NCBI GenBank assembly: GCA_942493275.1
Contig: OW818687.1
Coordinates: 1,364,001-1,428,000 of the forward strand
Direction of reading: 5' to 3'
DNA length: 64,000 nucleotides
Source of the DNA: G942493275 sp942493275
GTDB taxonomy: Bacteria; Actinomycetota; Coriobacteriia; Anaerosomatales; PHET01
Shown here: piece by piece, positions 42,671 to 50,104 of the stretch
Layout of the letters: the number at the start of each line of letters is the position of its first letter
Position numbering within the stretch: position 1 is the stretch's first letter
The notes under the pieces: generated by a model
What the model was told of the DNA's origin: nothing
Databases searched by the model: none
The model's input: the letters and a program-made list of their open reading frames with translations, nothing else
Program-made: the position numbers and the translations under genes

Positions 42671-43398
42671 CCGACCGCCCCCAGCGACTCCGGCCCTCCG
42701 CCGTATGAGTTTCGGATGTCCTGCACGAGCGCGCCGTCGGACACCTCGAGAACCCGGTCGGTGCGCTGCGCGACGTTGCGGTCGTGGGTGACGATCAGAA
42801 ACGCCGTCCCCGTCTCGATGCTGATGCGTCGGAACAGCTCGTAGACGAGGTTGGTGTTGGTGGTGTCGAGGTTGCCGGTGGGCTCGTCGGCAAGCAGGAG
42901 CGCGGGCCGGTTCATCAGTGCGCGCGCGATGGCGACACGCTGCTTCTGGCCACCTGACAACTGGTTCGCGTTCTTATCGGCCAGACCGTCGAGGCCGAGA
43001 AGGCCGAGCGTCTCCTCGACGCGCGAACGAATCTCGGGCTGAGGCATGGTGCCTGCGACGAACGCCGGCATCGCGATGTTCTCGTAGACGCTGAACTCGG
43101 GCAGCAGGTAGTGGAACTGGAAGACGAACCCGATGAGCTGGTTGCGCAGGCTTGCGCGCCTCTTCTTGTCGAGCGAGCCCGCGTCCTCACCCTTGAAGCG
43201 GATGGTGCCCGCGGTGGGGCGGTCCAGCAGGCCGATCATGTTGAGCAGCGTGGACTTTCCCGAGCCGGACTGCCCGATGATCGAGGCGAACTCGCCCTCT
43301 TCCAGCTCGAAGGAGACGCCCTTGAGTGCGTGGGTCGCCGCTTCGCCCTCTCCGTAGACCTTGTCGAGCGCGTCAGCCACGAGCAGCTTGTCAGCCAT
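42667..43398 (-). CDS. ABC transporter ATPase (LolD/MacB type), second set
   Basis: The 243-residue protein has Walker A GQSGSGKST, signature LSGGQKQRVAIARAL, Walker B LLLADEPTGNLD and H-loop VTHDRNV. It overlaps the upstream permease gene by eight bases (ATGGCTGA) and is the last gene of a B12 protein-permease-ATPase operon. Confidence 0.92.
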   Translation of the reverse strand: MADKLLVADALDKVYGEGEAATHALKGVSFELEEGEFASIIGQSGSGKSTLLNMIGLLDRPTAGTIRFKGEDAGSLDKKRRASLRNQLIGFVFQFHYLLPEFSVYENIAMPAFVAGTMPQPEIRSRVEETLGLLGLDGLADKNANQLSGGQKQRVAIARALMNRPALLLADEPTGNLDTTNTNLVYELFRRISIETGTAFLIVTHDRNVAQRTDRVLEVSDGALVQDIRNSYGGGPESLGAVG

Positions 43399-44530
43399 TC
43401 TGGATCACCTCGATCGGGTCGAGCTTCGACGTTCGCCGGGTTGGGATGATGCTCGACGCCATCGCCACCAGCACGCCCACCGTCGCCGAGCCGAGCACGA
43501 ACAGCGGCTGCGGCGTGATGCTGAACGTGAGCGGTGCCAGCGCGAACAGCGCGAGCAGCCCGTAGGCGAGTCCGATGCCGGAGAGCGACCCCGTCATGCC
43601 GAGCATGAACGCCTGCCACGCGAAGATCTGGCCCGATCGGCCGTCCGAGAGACCCATCGCCTTCAGGATGCCGATCTGGCGGGTCTTCTGGACCGCGGCG
43701 ATGGCGAGCGTGGACGCGATGCCGAGGGCGACCGCGACCAGCACGAACGTCTGGATAAGGTAGCTCGACGATCCCTGGCTCTGCAGCGCGACGAGCAGGT
43801 CCGCGTTTTCCGCCTGCCACTCCGTCACGTCCACGCCCCGCAGCTGGTCGCGCCAGTCCTGAGCGACCTCGGCCGACTGGAACGGCTCGTCGAGCTGCGC
43901 CTGTATCGCGGAGTACTCGTTGCTCGCCCAGCCGAGTAGTGACTGGGGCACGCTGCCGTCGACGAACGCCTGCCGCTCGTTGAACGCGGCAGCGCCGAGA
44001 TCGAAGACGCCGGCGACGGTGAAGGTCGCGCGCGAGCCGCCCTGCAGCACGAGCGCGACGGTGTCACCCGGGTTCACGTCGAACTTCTCGGCGAACTCCT
44101 TGCCTACCATGATTTCGGAACTGCGCAGCGAGGCCTCGCCTTCGATGACGCGCTCGGAGACGCGGTAGATGCCGTCGAGCTCGTTGAGGTCCCCGCCGAT
44201 GAGGTTGAGCGGCGCGCTGTCGGAGCCGTCGCTGTAGAGCGAGGTCGCGAAGCGGACTTTGGCGAGCGCGCCGGCCTTCACGCGGTCGTCGGTCTCGACG
44301 ACGCCGGCGATGCGATCGGTGTAGCGTACCGGGTCGCCCTCGTCGGGTGCGGCGATGGTGACCTGAGGGGCCGAGCCGATCGTCTGGTCGACGAGCGAGG
44401 CCTGCAGCGACTGGATGAGCGAGCCGACGAACACCTGCGTGGCGATGCCCACTGCGATGCCGCCGATGATGAGGAGCGATTGTCCCGGCGAGGACCTAAG
44501 GAACCGCCAGGCGATGCGGATCGAGAGCAT
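43391..44530 (-). CDS. MacB/FtsX-type ABC transporter permease, second set
   Basis: ATG 44530 has GAGG about four bases upstream, inside the end of the preceding gene. The 379-residue protein has the same layout as the permease encoded at 40741: an N-terminal span (SPGQSLLIIGGIAVGIATQVFVGSLI), an extracellular MacB-like domain and three C-terminal spans (FVLVAVALGIASTLAIAAVQKTRQIGILKAMG and following). The two permeases are only distantly alike. It lies four bases after the B12-binding protein gene, so the three genes should be one transcript. Confidence 0.88.
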   Translation of the reverse strand: MLSIRIAWRFLRSSPGQSLLIIGGIAVGIATQVFVGSLIQSLQASLVDQTIGSAPQVTIAAPDEGDPVRYTDRIAGVVETDDRVKAGALAKVRFATSLYSDGSDSAPLNLIGGDLNELDGIYRVSERVIEGEASLRSSEIMVGKEFAEKFDVNPGDTVALVLQGGSRATFTVAGVFDLGAAAFNERQAFVDGSVPQSLLGWASNEYSAIQAQLDEPFQSAEVAQDWRDQLRGVDVTEWQAENADLLVALQSQGSSSYLIQTFVLVAVALGIASTLAIAAVQKTRQIGILKAMGLSDGRSGQIFAWQAFMLGMTGSLSGIGLAYGLLALFALAPLTFSITPQPLFVLGSATVGVLVAMASSIIPTRRTSKLDPIEVIQNG

Positions 44531-44534
44531 GTCC

Positions 44535-45209
44535 TCAGCCCTCCTCGGCGGCCGAAGCCGCGTCCAGGGGGAGGCCGAGGTCCGCGAGCGAGAGCAGCTC
44601 GTCTGCGGGCCAGTGGCGGTCGATCGCGAACGCCGGACCGCCGACGCCGATGTGCGCGTCGGGCAGCTCGCGCTTGAGCTCGTCCATCGTCATGCGAAGG
44701 CTCATGCGGTTGAAGTGCGTCGCGACGGACAGCGCGACGAGGTCGGCGTTGACCGCACGCGCCGCGCTCACGATCTCGGGCGTCGGCGTGTCGGCGCCGA
44801 GGAAGTAGGCGTCCCAGCCGTGGATCGACATCCGGTCGGCGAGCATGCGCATGCCGAGGTCGTGCGACTCGCCGGCGGGGCAGGCGAGCACCACGGACTT
44901 GCCGAGGCGCGGGTGCTCGGCGGACTCAGCGACCACCTCGGGGTACAGCGCCTCGACGATGGTGCGCACGATGGCGGTCGCGAAGTGCTCCTCCCACACC
45001 ATGGTCGCGCCCCGCTGCCACGCGGCACCGGTGTCGCGTAGCAGCGGCGACAGGACGAGGGTGTAGAGATCATCCACGGTGATGCGCCTGGCGCGCACCG
45101 CGTCGAGTGCGGCGGCGACAGCGCCCGCGCGGTCGCGCTCGGCAAGCCGCGCGTCGAGTGCTCCGCGCACCTCGTCGGCGACGGTGGTAGGCTTGGGGTC
45201 TTCGGTCAT
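44535..45209 (-). CDS. Cobalamin-binding protein (MtaC/CarH-like B12 module)
   Basis: The start is ATG 45209, behind a GGAGGG site. The 224-residue protein has a helical B12-binding_2 cap (residues about 10-95, with GAAWQRGATMVWEEHFATAIV) and a Rossmann-type B12 domain with the lower-ligand motif ESHDLGMRMLADRMSIHGWDAYFLGADTPTPEI. The His of ESHDLG takes the place of His in DxHxxG. Such modules act as corrinoid carriers of methyltransferases or as light or B12 sensors. No methyltransferase is nearby; its partners are an ABC permease and ATPase, which favours a sensor or B12-related transport role (inference). Confidence 0.83.
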   Translation of the reverse strand: MTEDPKPTTVADEVRGALDARLAERDRAGAVAAALDAVRARRITVDDLYTLVLSPLLRDTGAAWQRGATMVWEEHFATAIVRTIVEALYPEVVAESAEHPRLGKSVVLACPAGESHDLGMRMLADRMSIHGWDAYFLGADTPTPEIVSAARAVNADLVALSVATHFNRMSLRMTMDELKRELPDAHIGVGGPAFAIDRHWPADELLSLADLGLPLDAASAAEEG

Positions 45210-45364
45210 CGGGCTCCCTCCAGGTTTCCAGATTGTAGGTACCCGAAGTCGCAATTTCGGGACGAGAACCAACCGATGTCAGGAGAATCGGGCCCACGTA
45301 TGGACAACGGCGCGTTGGCTCGGTAATATTCCGTTCGCTGTCTGCTCACGCGGACACCCCACGC

Positions 45365-45441
45365 GGGGGTATAGCTCAGTTGGTTAGAGCGCTGGCCTGT
45401 CAAGCCAGAGGTCGCGGGTTCGAGCCCCGTTACTCCCGCCA
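45365..45441 (+). tRNA. tRNA-Asp (anticodon GTC)
   Basis: Acceptor arms GGGGGTA and TACTCCC pair with one G-T pair. The anticodon loop CTGTCAA gives GTC. The T-arm is GCGGG TTCGAGC CCCGT, and CCA is encoded at 45439-45441. A terminator follows. Confidence 0.95.
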
Positions 45442-45451
45442 CATGAATACG

Positions 45452-45480
45452 AAGAGCCGCCCCTCGGGGCGGCTCTTTTT
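45452..45480 (+). terminator. Rho-independent terminator behind tRNA-Asp
   Basis: AAGAGCCGCC and GGCGGCTCTT pair around CCTCGG, and a run of five T follows. Confidence 0.85.
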
Positions 45481-45508
45481 GATTCGTACCTATCGGCACA
45501 CGCGCTGC

Positions 45509-45865
45509 CTATGAGGTCAGCTTGCGGCCCAGTGCCTCGGTGATCTCGTGGACGATCAGTTCGCCCGAGCAGGCGAGCGTGTCGCCCGAAATCGCGAACG
45601 GGAGCTCCAGCCCGGCCGCGAGCGCGTTCAGCGCGGTGTCGCGCTCGACACCCTGGAGCCCGTAGAGGGTCGCTTCCTCGAAGCGGACGGTTGTGCCCAG
45701 CGCCGTGCTCACTCGTGCCCCCAGAACCTGGAGGCGCCACTGCAGCGGGAGCTCTCAAGTCGAACCTTCGGCGTAGCCGGTGAGTTCGTTCTCGAGAGGG
45801 TCACAGCAGTCGCCGCCGCCTCAAGCACAACTCTGGTCGATCACCTTCACTACGATCTCATCCAC
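45509..45865 (-). CDS. Candidate selenoprotein, small thioredoxin-fold-like protein with two in-frame TGA codons
   Basis: Read with TGA as selenocysteine, one frame runs from GTG 45865, with AAAGGAGA upstream and 15 bases after the CcdA stop, to the stop at 45509: 118 residues. It begins VDEIVVKVIDQSCA-U-GGGDCCDP, with U15 at 45821-45823. The second TGA (45755-45757) gives U37 in EGST-U-ELPLQW. The remainder has a strand VRFEEATLYG and a closing LPFAISGDTLACSGELIVHEITEAL segment, like small thioredoxin-fold proteins. A 7-bp hairpin with a GTT loop (45718-45734) lies 20-37 bases after the second TGA; after the first I find no good one. If TGA is a stop, only the 67-codon part from GTG 45712 would be made. 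Confidence 0.55.
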
Positions 45866-45880
45866 TGCGTTCTCCTTTGG

Positions 45881-46585
45881 TCAGGCCAGCCAGACCAGAT
45901 ACGCTCCGGCTCCGATGATACCGACGCCCCCCACCTTGGTGAGAGCCGGGGTGATTCTCGACAGCGACTTCATGAGCGACAGGGATCCCGACGCCACGCC
46001 CAGAAGCAGGAGCGGTACTCCCTTGCCGAGCCCGTACACGAACAGCAGCGCCGCGCCCTTGGCCGCGCTCCCGGTCGTCGCGGCGATCGCGGCGATGGCG
46101 GCAAGTATCGGCGTCGAGCACGGCGACGCGACGAGCCCGAACAGCATCCCGAACAAGAGCGCCCCCACGAAGCCTCGTCGCTCCGGGCGCTTCATCGGCA
46201 ACAGGCTGTTCAGCCGGTCGATCGGCAGGCTGATGACACCGAGCATCTGAAGGCCGATGACCACGCAGATCAGCGCCGCGCCGTAGTAGGCCCAGTCGCC
46301 CAGCACGAGTGCGCGCCCCAGAATGCCCGCGATCGCGCCGATGATCGCGAAAACCGTGCTCATGCCGAGGACGAACACCGCCGAGAGGGCGAGTCCGCGC
46401 GTCACTGGATTGCGGACCTCGCTCTCGGCGACTGTGCCCGTCACGTAGCCGAAGACGGCCGGCAGCATCGGCAGCACGCACGGCCCCAACCCAGCGACCA
46501 GGCCGCCGATGAAGGCGATTCCGAACGCGACAGGCCCCCAGGCCCCGCCAGCGCCTATCTGCGCGGCCAGTGCCTCGACGTTCAC
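45881..46585 (-). CDS. ccdA: CcdA/DsbD-type membrane electron-transfer protein
   Basis: The 234-residue protein has six membrane spans and the two conserved cysteines of CcdA, in LGPCVLPMLPAVFGYVTG and in SPCSTPILAAIAAIAA. It moves electrons from cytoplasmic thioredoxin to extracytoplasmic redox partners. GTG 46585 overlaps the stop of the thioredoxin-like gene (GTGA), and that protein, anchored on the outer face, is the natural acceptor. The small TGA-containing gene follows 15 bases downstream, so all three form one redox unit. Confidence 0.9.
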   Translation of the reverse strand: MNVEALAAQIGAGGAWGPVAFGIAFIGGLVAGLGPCVLPMLPAVFGYVTGTVAESEVRNPVTRGLALSAVFVLGMSTVFAIIGAIAGILGRALVLGDWAYYGAALICVVIGLQMLGVISLPIDRLNSLLPMKRPERRGFVGALLFGMLFGLVASPCSTPILAAIAAIAATTGSAAKGAALLFVYGLGKGVPLLLLGVASGSLSLMKSLSRITPALTKVGGVGIIGAGAYLVWLA

Positions 46586-47082
46586 TCGGCCACCAGTGCG
46601 TCGAGCCGGGACCGCATCTCGGTCTCGGTCAGCGGGCCGGTGTAGGAGTCGACGACGGTCCCGTCAGGTGCGAGGAAGAACGACGTCGGTATGTACTGGT
46701 ACGAGAACCGGCTCGAGAGCTCCTGGGCCGAGGCGTCGTCGGTGATCGCGTTGACGAACACCACGCGGTCCTCGTACTCGGGCATGACCGTATCGGCGAC
46801 CGCCGATATGTCGAGACACGACTGTCAACTCAGCGAGTGAAAGAGCACGTAGATGGGCTTACCGGTCTGGAGCGCCGCCTCGTAGTCGGCGACCGCGTCG
46901 TTTTTGACCGAGGTGATCGAGTCGCCGGCAGCAGGCTGCGTCCGAGTGTCGAGCGCCTTCACGGCGAACAGTCCCGCGAAGATCGCGATGACCACGAGGA
47001 CGATCGCGGTTCGTGAGGAGATGCGTCTCGGGGTCGGCTCTTCGGCCTCGGTCGGCGTCGTCATGTCATCCTGATCGGTCAT
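46582..47082 (-). CDS. Candidate selenoprotein: membrane-anchored thioredoxin-like protein with a UxxC active site
   Basis: Ordinary translation ends at TGA 46825-46827 after 85 residues, but the same frame continues to 46582 with the rest of a thioredoxin domain. Read through, the 166-residue protein has an N-terminal anchor (residues about 24-43), a strand KPIYVLFHS, the active site U86-Q-S-C89 where family members have CxxC, then DRVVFVNA and the cis-proline YIPTSFFLAPDG. A perfect hairpin with a GGTC loop starts 17 bases after the TGA, at bacterial SECIS spacing. ATG 47082 is one base after the UspA gene, and ccdA overlaps its end. CcdA would reduce this protein. A nonsense mutation is the alternative, but it would have to fall exactly on the first active-site Cys. 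Confidence 0.8.
46791..46808 (-). promoter_or_regulatory. Candidate bacterial SECIS hairpin
   Basis: On the coding strand TATCGGC and GCCGATA pair perfectly around a GGTC loop. The loop lies about 24-27 bases after the in-frame TGA at 46825-46827, inside the 16-37 base range known for bacterial SECIS elements, and begins with G. The GGUC loop is also seen in the E. coli fdhF element. Confidence 0.65.
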
Positions 47083-47083
47083 C

Positions 47084-47512
47084 TCAGTCCTCGCTCTTCA
47101 GCGGCACCAGCACCACCGGAACCGTGGAGCGGCGCACCACGCCGTCGGCGACCGAGCCGATGATGGCGCGCTTCAGCCCGGTGCGACCGTGGGTTCCCAT
47201 GACGATCGCGTCGACAGACTGCTCGGCCGAGACGCGCAGGATGCCCTCGACCGGCGACTCGGCGTGTACGACGAGTTCCTCGGCGAGGATGCCCGCCTGG
47301 CGGATGCGGGCGGCCTCCTCGGCGACGGTGGTGGCCATGAACTCCGCGACGGCCTCGTTGACCCCGGAGCGGTCGTCGTCAGGGAGCGACGCGGCGACTC
47401 CCAGAACCACGATCACGTCGCCCTCGGAAGCCGCGATGTCCTCGGCAAAGCGCGCCGCGGCCTCGGCTGTCTGTGAGCCGTCCACCGGAAGAATGATGCG
47501 CCTGGCTGGCAT
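47084..47512 (-). CDS. Universal stress protein (UspA family)
   Basis: ATG 47512 follows AGGAGG. The 142-residue protein has the UspA fold signature: RRIILPVDGSQTAEAAARFAEDIA at the start and the ATP-binding G-x2-G-x9-G(S/T) pattern in VMGTHGRTGLKRAIIGSVADGVVRRSTVPVVLVP. It lies between the ArsP-type permease gene and the thioredoxin-like gene in the same direction with short gaps, so it is part of this operon. Confidence 0.9.
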   Translation of the reverse strand: MPARRIILPVDGSQTAEAAARFAEDIAASEGDVIVVLGVAASLPDDDRSGVNEAVAEFMATTVAEEAARIRQAGILAEELVVHAESPVEGILRVSAEQSVDAIVMGTHGRTGLKRAIIGSVADGVVRRSTVPVVLVPLKSED

Positions 47513-47537
47513 GCGGGGTGACCTCCTGGTTCGCCGG

Positions 47538-48557
47538 CTAGACGAACAGCCGTTGGAAGGCATTGAACGTGTAGCCGATGATGATGATTCCGGTGACCAC
47601 GATGGTGAAGAAGGTCGCGAGCAGTGGCGTCTTGACCACCTTCTTGAGCATCACCAGCGAGGGGAGGGAGAGCGCCGTTACGGCCATCATGAACGCCAGC
47701 ACGGTGCCGAGCCCCACGCCCTTGGACACGAGCGCCTCGGCGATCGGGAGCGTGCCGAAGATGTCGGCATACATCGGCACGCCCACAGCGGTCGCGATGA
47801 TGACGGCGAACGGGTTTTGCTCGCCGAGCACGGTCTCGATGAACCCCTGAGGGATCCAGCCGTGGATGATCGCGCCGATCCCCACTCCGATGAGAACGTA
47901 GAGCCAGACCTTGCGCACGATGTCGGCGACCTGGCCCCTGGCGAAGTCGATCCGGTCGCGCCGCGTCAGTTCAGGCAGTTCCGCATCGGCCAGATGGGTG
48001 CCGTAGACGAATGGCTCGACGTAGTCCTCGAGCTTGAGCCGGCTGATGATGAAGCCGCCGATCACTGCGAGCGTGAGTCCCACGACCACGTACGCGATCG
48101 CGGTGGTCCAGTTGAAGATGCTCGCGAGCAGCATCACGGACGCCAGGTCCACCAATGGCGATGAGATCAGGAACGCGAACGTGACGCCGAGCGGCAGTCC
48201 CGCGGACGTAAAGCCGATGAACAGGGGAATCGACGAGCATGAGCAAAACGGTGTGATCGTTCCCAGGAGCGCACCGAGGACCATCCCGGTGAAGCCGTTG
48301 AAGCGGCCGAGGATCTTTTTGGTGCGCTCGGGCGGGAAGTAGCTTTGCACGTACGAGATTGTGAAGATCAACGCCGAGAGCAGCACGAAGATCTTGATGG
48401 TGTCGTAGATGAAGAACTGGATGCTCGACCCGAGTCTGCCGGCGAGCGAGAGTCCGAGCACGTCCTCGACGAATCGGCCGGCCAGATCGTTCAGCCACGT
48501 CATCTTGAGGAAGTTCTCGTTCATCCACGCCAGAATGTTGCCCAGGGCTTCGAGCAC
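47538..48557 (-). CDS. ArsP-type (DUF318) membrane permease
   Basis: The 339-residue protein starts at GTG 48557 and has about eight to nine membrane spans. It carries the family hallmark GTITPFCSCSSIPLFIGFTSAGLPLG and a second related segment, VPMYADIFGTLPIAEALVSKGVGLGTVLAFMM. Members of this family include ArsP, which exports trivalent organoarsenicals. The gene follows an ArsR regulator gene and a CXXC thioredoxin-like protein gene by a few bases, the usual neighbourhood of this permease. Confidence 0.88.
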   Translation of the reverse strand: MLEALGNILAWMNENFLKMTWLNDLAGRFVEDVLGLSLAGRLGSSIQFFIYDTIKIFVLLSALIFTISYVQSYFPPERTKKILGRFNGFTGMVLGALLGTITPFCSCSSIPLFIGFTSAGLPLGVTFAFLISSPLVDLASVMLLASIFNWTTAIAYVVVGLTLAVIGGFIISRLKLEDYVEPFVYGTHLADAELPELTRRDRIDFARGQVADIVRKVWLYVLIGVGIGAIIHGWIPQGFIETVLGEQNPFAVIIATAVGVPMYADIFGTLPIAEALVSKGVGLGTVLAFMMAVTALSLPSLVMLKKVVKTPLLATFFTIVVTGIIIIGYTFNAFQRLFV

Positions 48558-48563
48558 GGCTGG

Positions 48564-48800
48564 TTAGCCCCTCTGAAGAAGCGCGACGACCTGATCGAGG
48601 GTCGGCACGCGACCCGCGAGGCGCAGCTCCTCGTCGATGACGAGCGCGGGCGTCGACATGACGCCGTAGGACATGATCTCCTGCATATCACTCACCTTGA
48701 CCACCTCGGCGTCGATGCCCAGCTGGTCGACGGCCTTCTTCACGACGTCCTCGAGCGTCTGGCAGTTCTTGCAGCCGGGACCGAGCACTTTGATAACCAT
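48564..48800 (-). CDS. Small CXXC thioredoxin-like protein (redox-active disulfide protein 2 type)
   Basis: ATG 48800 follows TTGGAGG. The 78-residue protein is MVIKVLGPGCKNCQTLEDVVKKAV..., with a CKNC active site near the start and a cis-proline STPALVIDEELRLAGRVP. It matches the minimal thioredoxin-fold family that is regularly found beside ArsP/DUF318 permeases. It starts 37 bases after the ArsR gene and ends six bases before the permease gene. Confidence 0.9.
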   Translation of the reverse strand: MVIKVLGPGCKNCQTLEDVVKKAVDQLGIDAEVVKVSDMQEIMSYGVMSTPALVIDEELRLAGRVPTLDQVVALLQRG

Positions 48801-48837
48801 GGTTCCTCCAACGTTGAGAGTCTTCGAACACCGACAA

Positions 48838-49149
48838 CTACAGGCGACGCAGCTCCGCCGCGGCCTCTTCGAGCACGTCGCGCCGCAGCGTGTAGTACGT
48901 CCACAACCCGTCCTTGCGACCGTCGACGAGACCGGCGTTGCGCAGCACCGACATGTGGTGCGACACGGTTGAGGCAGACAGGCCGAGATGATCGGAGATC
49001 TTGCACGCGCATACCTCGTCGACCGCGCAGCAGGTCTTACCAGCCGCGGGGGTCGAGATGCTGAGGACGCGGAGGATCTCCCGCCGGTGCTCGGATGCGA
49101 GAGCCTTGAACACCTCATCGAGCTGCGTTTTGGCGGTGACTGTGCTCAT
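48838..49149 (-). CDS. arsR: ArsR family metal/metalloid-responsive repressor
   Basis: The start is ATG 49149. The 103-residue winged-helix protein has DEVFKALASEHRREILRVL and the recognition helix LGLSASTVSHHMSVLRNAGLV. Four to five cysteines lie in a cluster, KTCCAVDEVCACKISDHL, just before the recognition helix, which is a likely sensor site for As(III) or thiol-reactive metals. It is the first gene of the operon it should repress; TTCGAA half-sites overlap its upstream region at 49163-49178. Confidence 0.88.
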   Translation of the reverse strand: MSTVTAKTQLDEVFKALASEHRREILRVLSISTPAAGKTCCAVDEVCACKISDHLGLSASTVSHHMSVLRNAGLVDGRKDGLWTYYTLRRDVLEEAAAELRRL

Positions 49150-49162
49150 GACCATCCCTAAC

Positions 49163-49178
49163 TTCGAAAACATTCGAA
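49163..49178. promoter_or_regulatory. Candidate ArsR operator
   Basis: TTCGAA occurs twice, separated by four bases (AACA), just before the arsR start. The spaced repeated palindrome fits a dimeric winged-helix repressor that shuts off its own operon. No binding evidence is available from the sequence. Confidence 0.4.
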
Positions 49179-49292
49179 CTAGTCAACCAAAGGTACCCCT
49201 GGGGGCATCCGAGGTCAAGCAGCGGTTGACAGCGCCGTCGATCGGTCGCAGAATGTAAGCAAGCACTTGCATACATAGTGAGGTGGGAAGTG

Positions 49293-50090
49293 GTGAATAC
49301 AGCAGTTCCGCGCAGGCTGTCTGCGCTGCTGGCGGGCCTGATGGCGGCCCAGGCGGCGCTCGGGCTGGCCTATAGCGACCAGTACCGTGACGTCGCGTGG
49401 ATCGTCGCGACATGGTGGGGCAACGACCTGGTCACGCTGACGCTCGCCGTGCCGTTGCTCGTCGGGGGCCTCGTCTTGTCCCAGCGAGGATCGACTCGCG
49501 GCACGCTGCTGTGGGCCGGCATGCTCGCCTACGCCGTGTACAACTATGCGTACTACCTGCTCGGCGCGGCGCTGAACCGGTTCTTCCCGCTCTACGTCGT
49601 ATGCGCGGTGCTCGCGGCCGCAGCGCTCGTCCGGCTGCTGGTTGCACTCGATCCCGACGCCATCGCGGCGCGATTCAGCGGACGGACGCCCGTGCGAGCG
49701 ATCGGCGGCTACTTCGTCTTCGTGGCCGTGGGCCTGTCGGTGATCTGGCTGGGCACGTGGGCTGCGTACGCATTCGGCGGGAGGCCAACGCCGATCGAGA
49801 CCGAGGCGTTCAAGCTCGTCGCGGCGCTCGACATGGCGCTGATGGTTCCCGCGCTGGCTATCGGCGGGGCGCTGCTGTTCAGGCGCCGGGCGTGGGGCTA
49901 CGTCATCGCGGCGCTCGCGGGAGTCCAGGCGTCGCTGTACTTGCTGGTGCTGACGGTGAACTCGGCGGGCGCGATCGTGCGCGGCCTCGCCGAGGCGCCC
50001 GGCGAGCTGCTGACGTGGGGCCCTCTGCTGGCGGCGACGGCACTTGCGACCGCGGTGCTGTTCGCGTGCGTGCGAGATGATCGCGGATGA
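49293..50090 (+). CDS. Polytopic membrane protein, unknown
   Basis: GTG 49293 has GGTGGG five bases upstream; the frame is open back to 49278. The product of about 265 residues has seven to eight hydrophobic spans, for example LSALLAGLMAAQAALGLAY, DLVTLTLAVPLLVGGLVL, LYVVCAVLAAAALVRLLVAL and WGYVIAALAGVQASLYLLVLTV. No catalytic motif is visible. It ends four bases past the earliest start of the next gene and may be co-transcribed with it. Confidence 0.65.
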   Translation: MNTAVPRRLSALLAGLMAAQAALGLAYSDQYRDVAWIVATWWGNDLVTLTLAVPLLVGGLVLSQRGSTRGTLLWAGMLAYAVYNYAYYLLGAALNRFFPLYVVCAVLAAAALVRLLVALDPDAIAARFSGRTPVRAIGGYFVFVAVGLSVIWLGTWAAYAFGGRPTPIETEAFKLVAALDMALMVPALAIGGALLFRRRAWGYVIAALAGVQASLYLLVLTVNSAGAIVRGLAEAPGELLTWGPLLAATALATAVLFACVRDDRG

Positions 50091-50104
50091 GGACGGGGAG
50101 ACGC

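Noticed and set aside
45798..45820. A SECIS hairpin after the first TGA of the small candidate selenoprotein
   Set aside because: Only stems of three to four base pairs with long loops can be drawn at the needed distance, so no element is claimed there.
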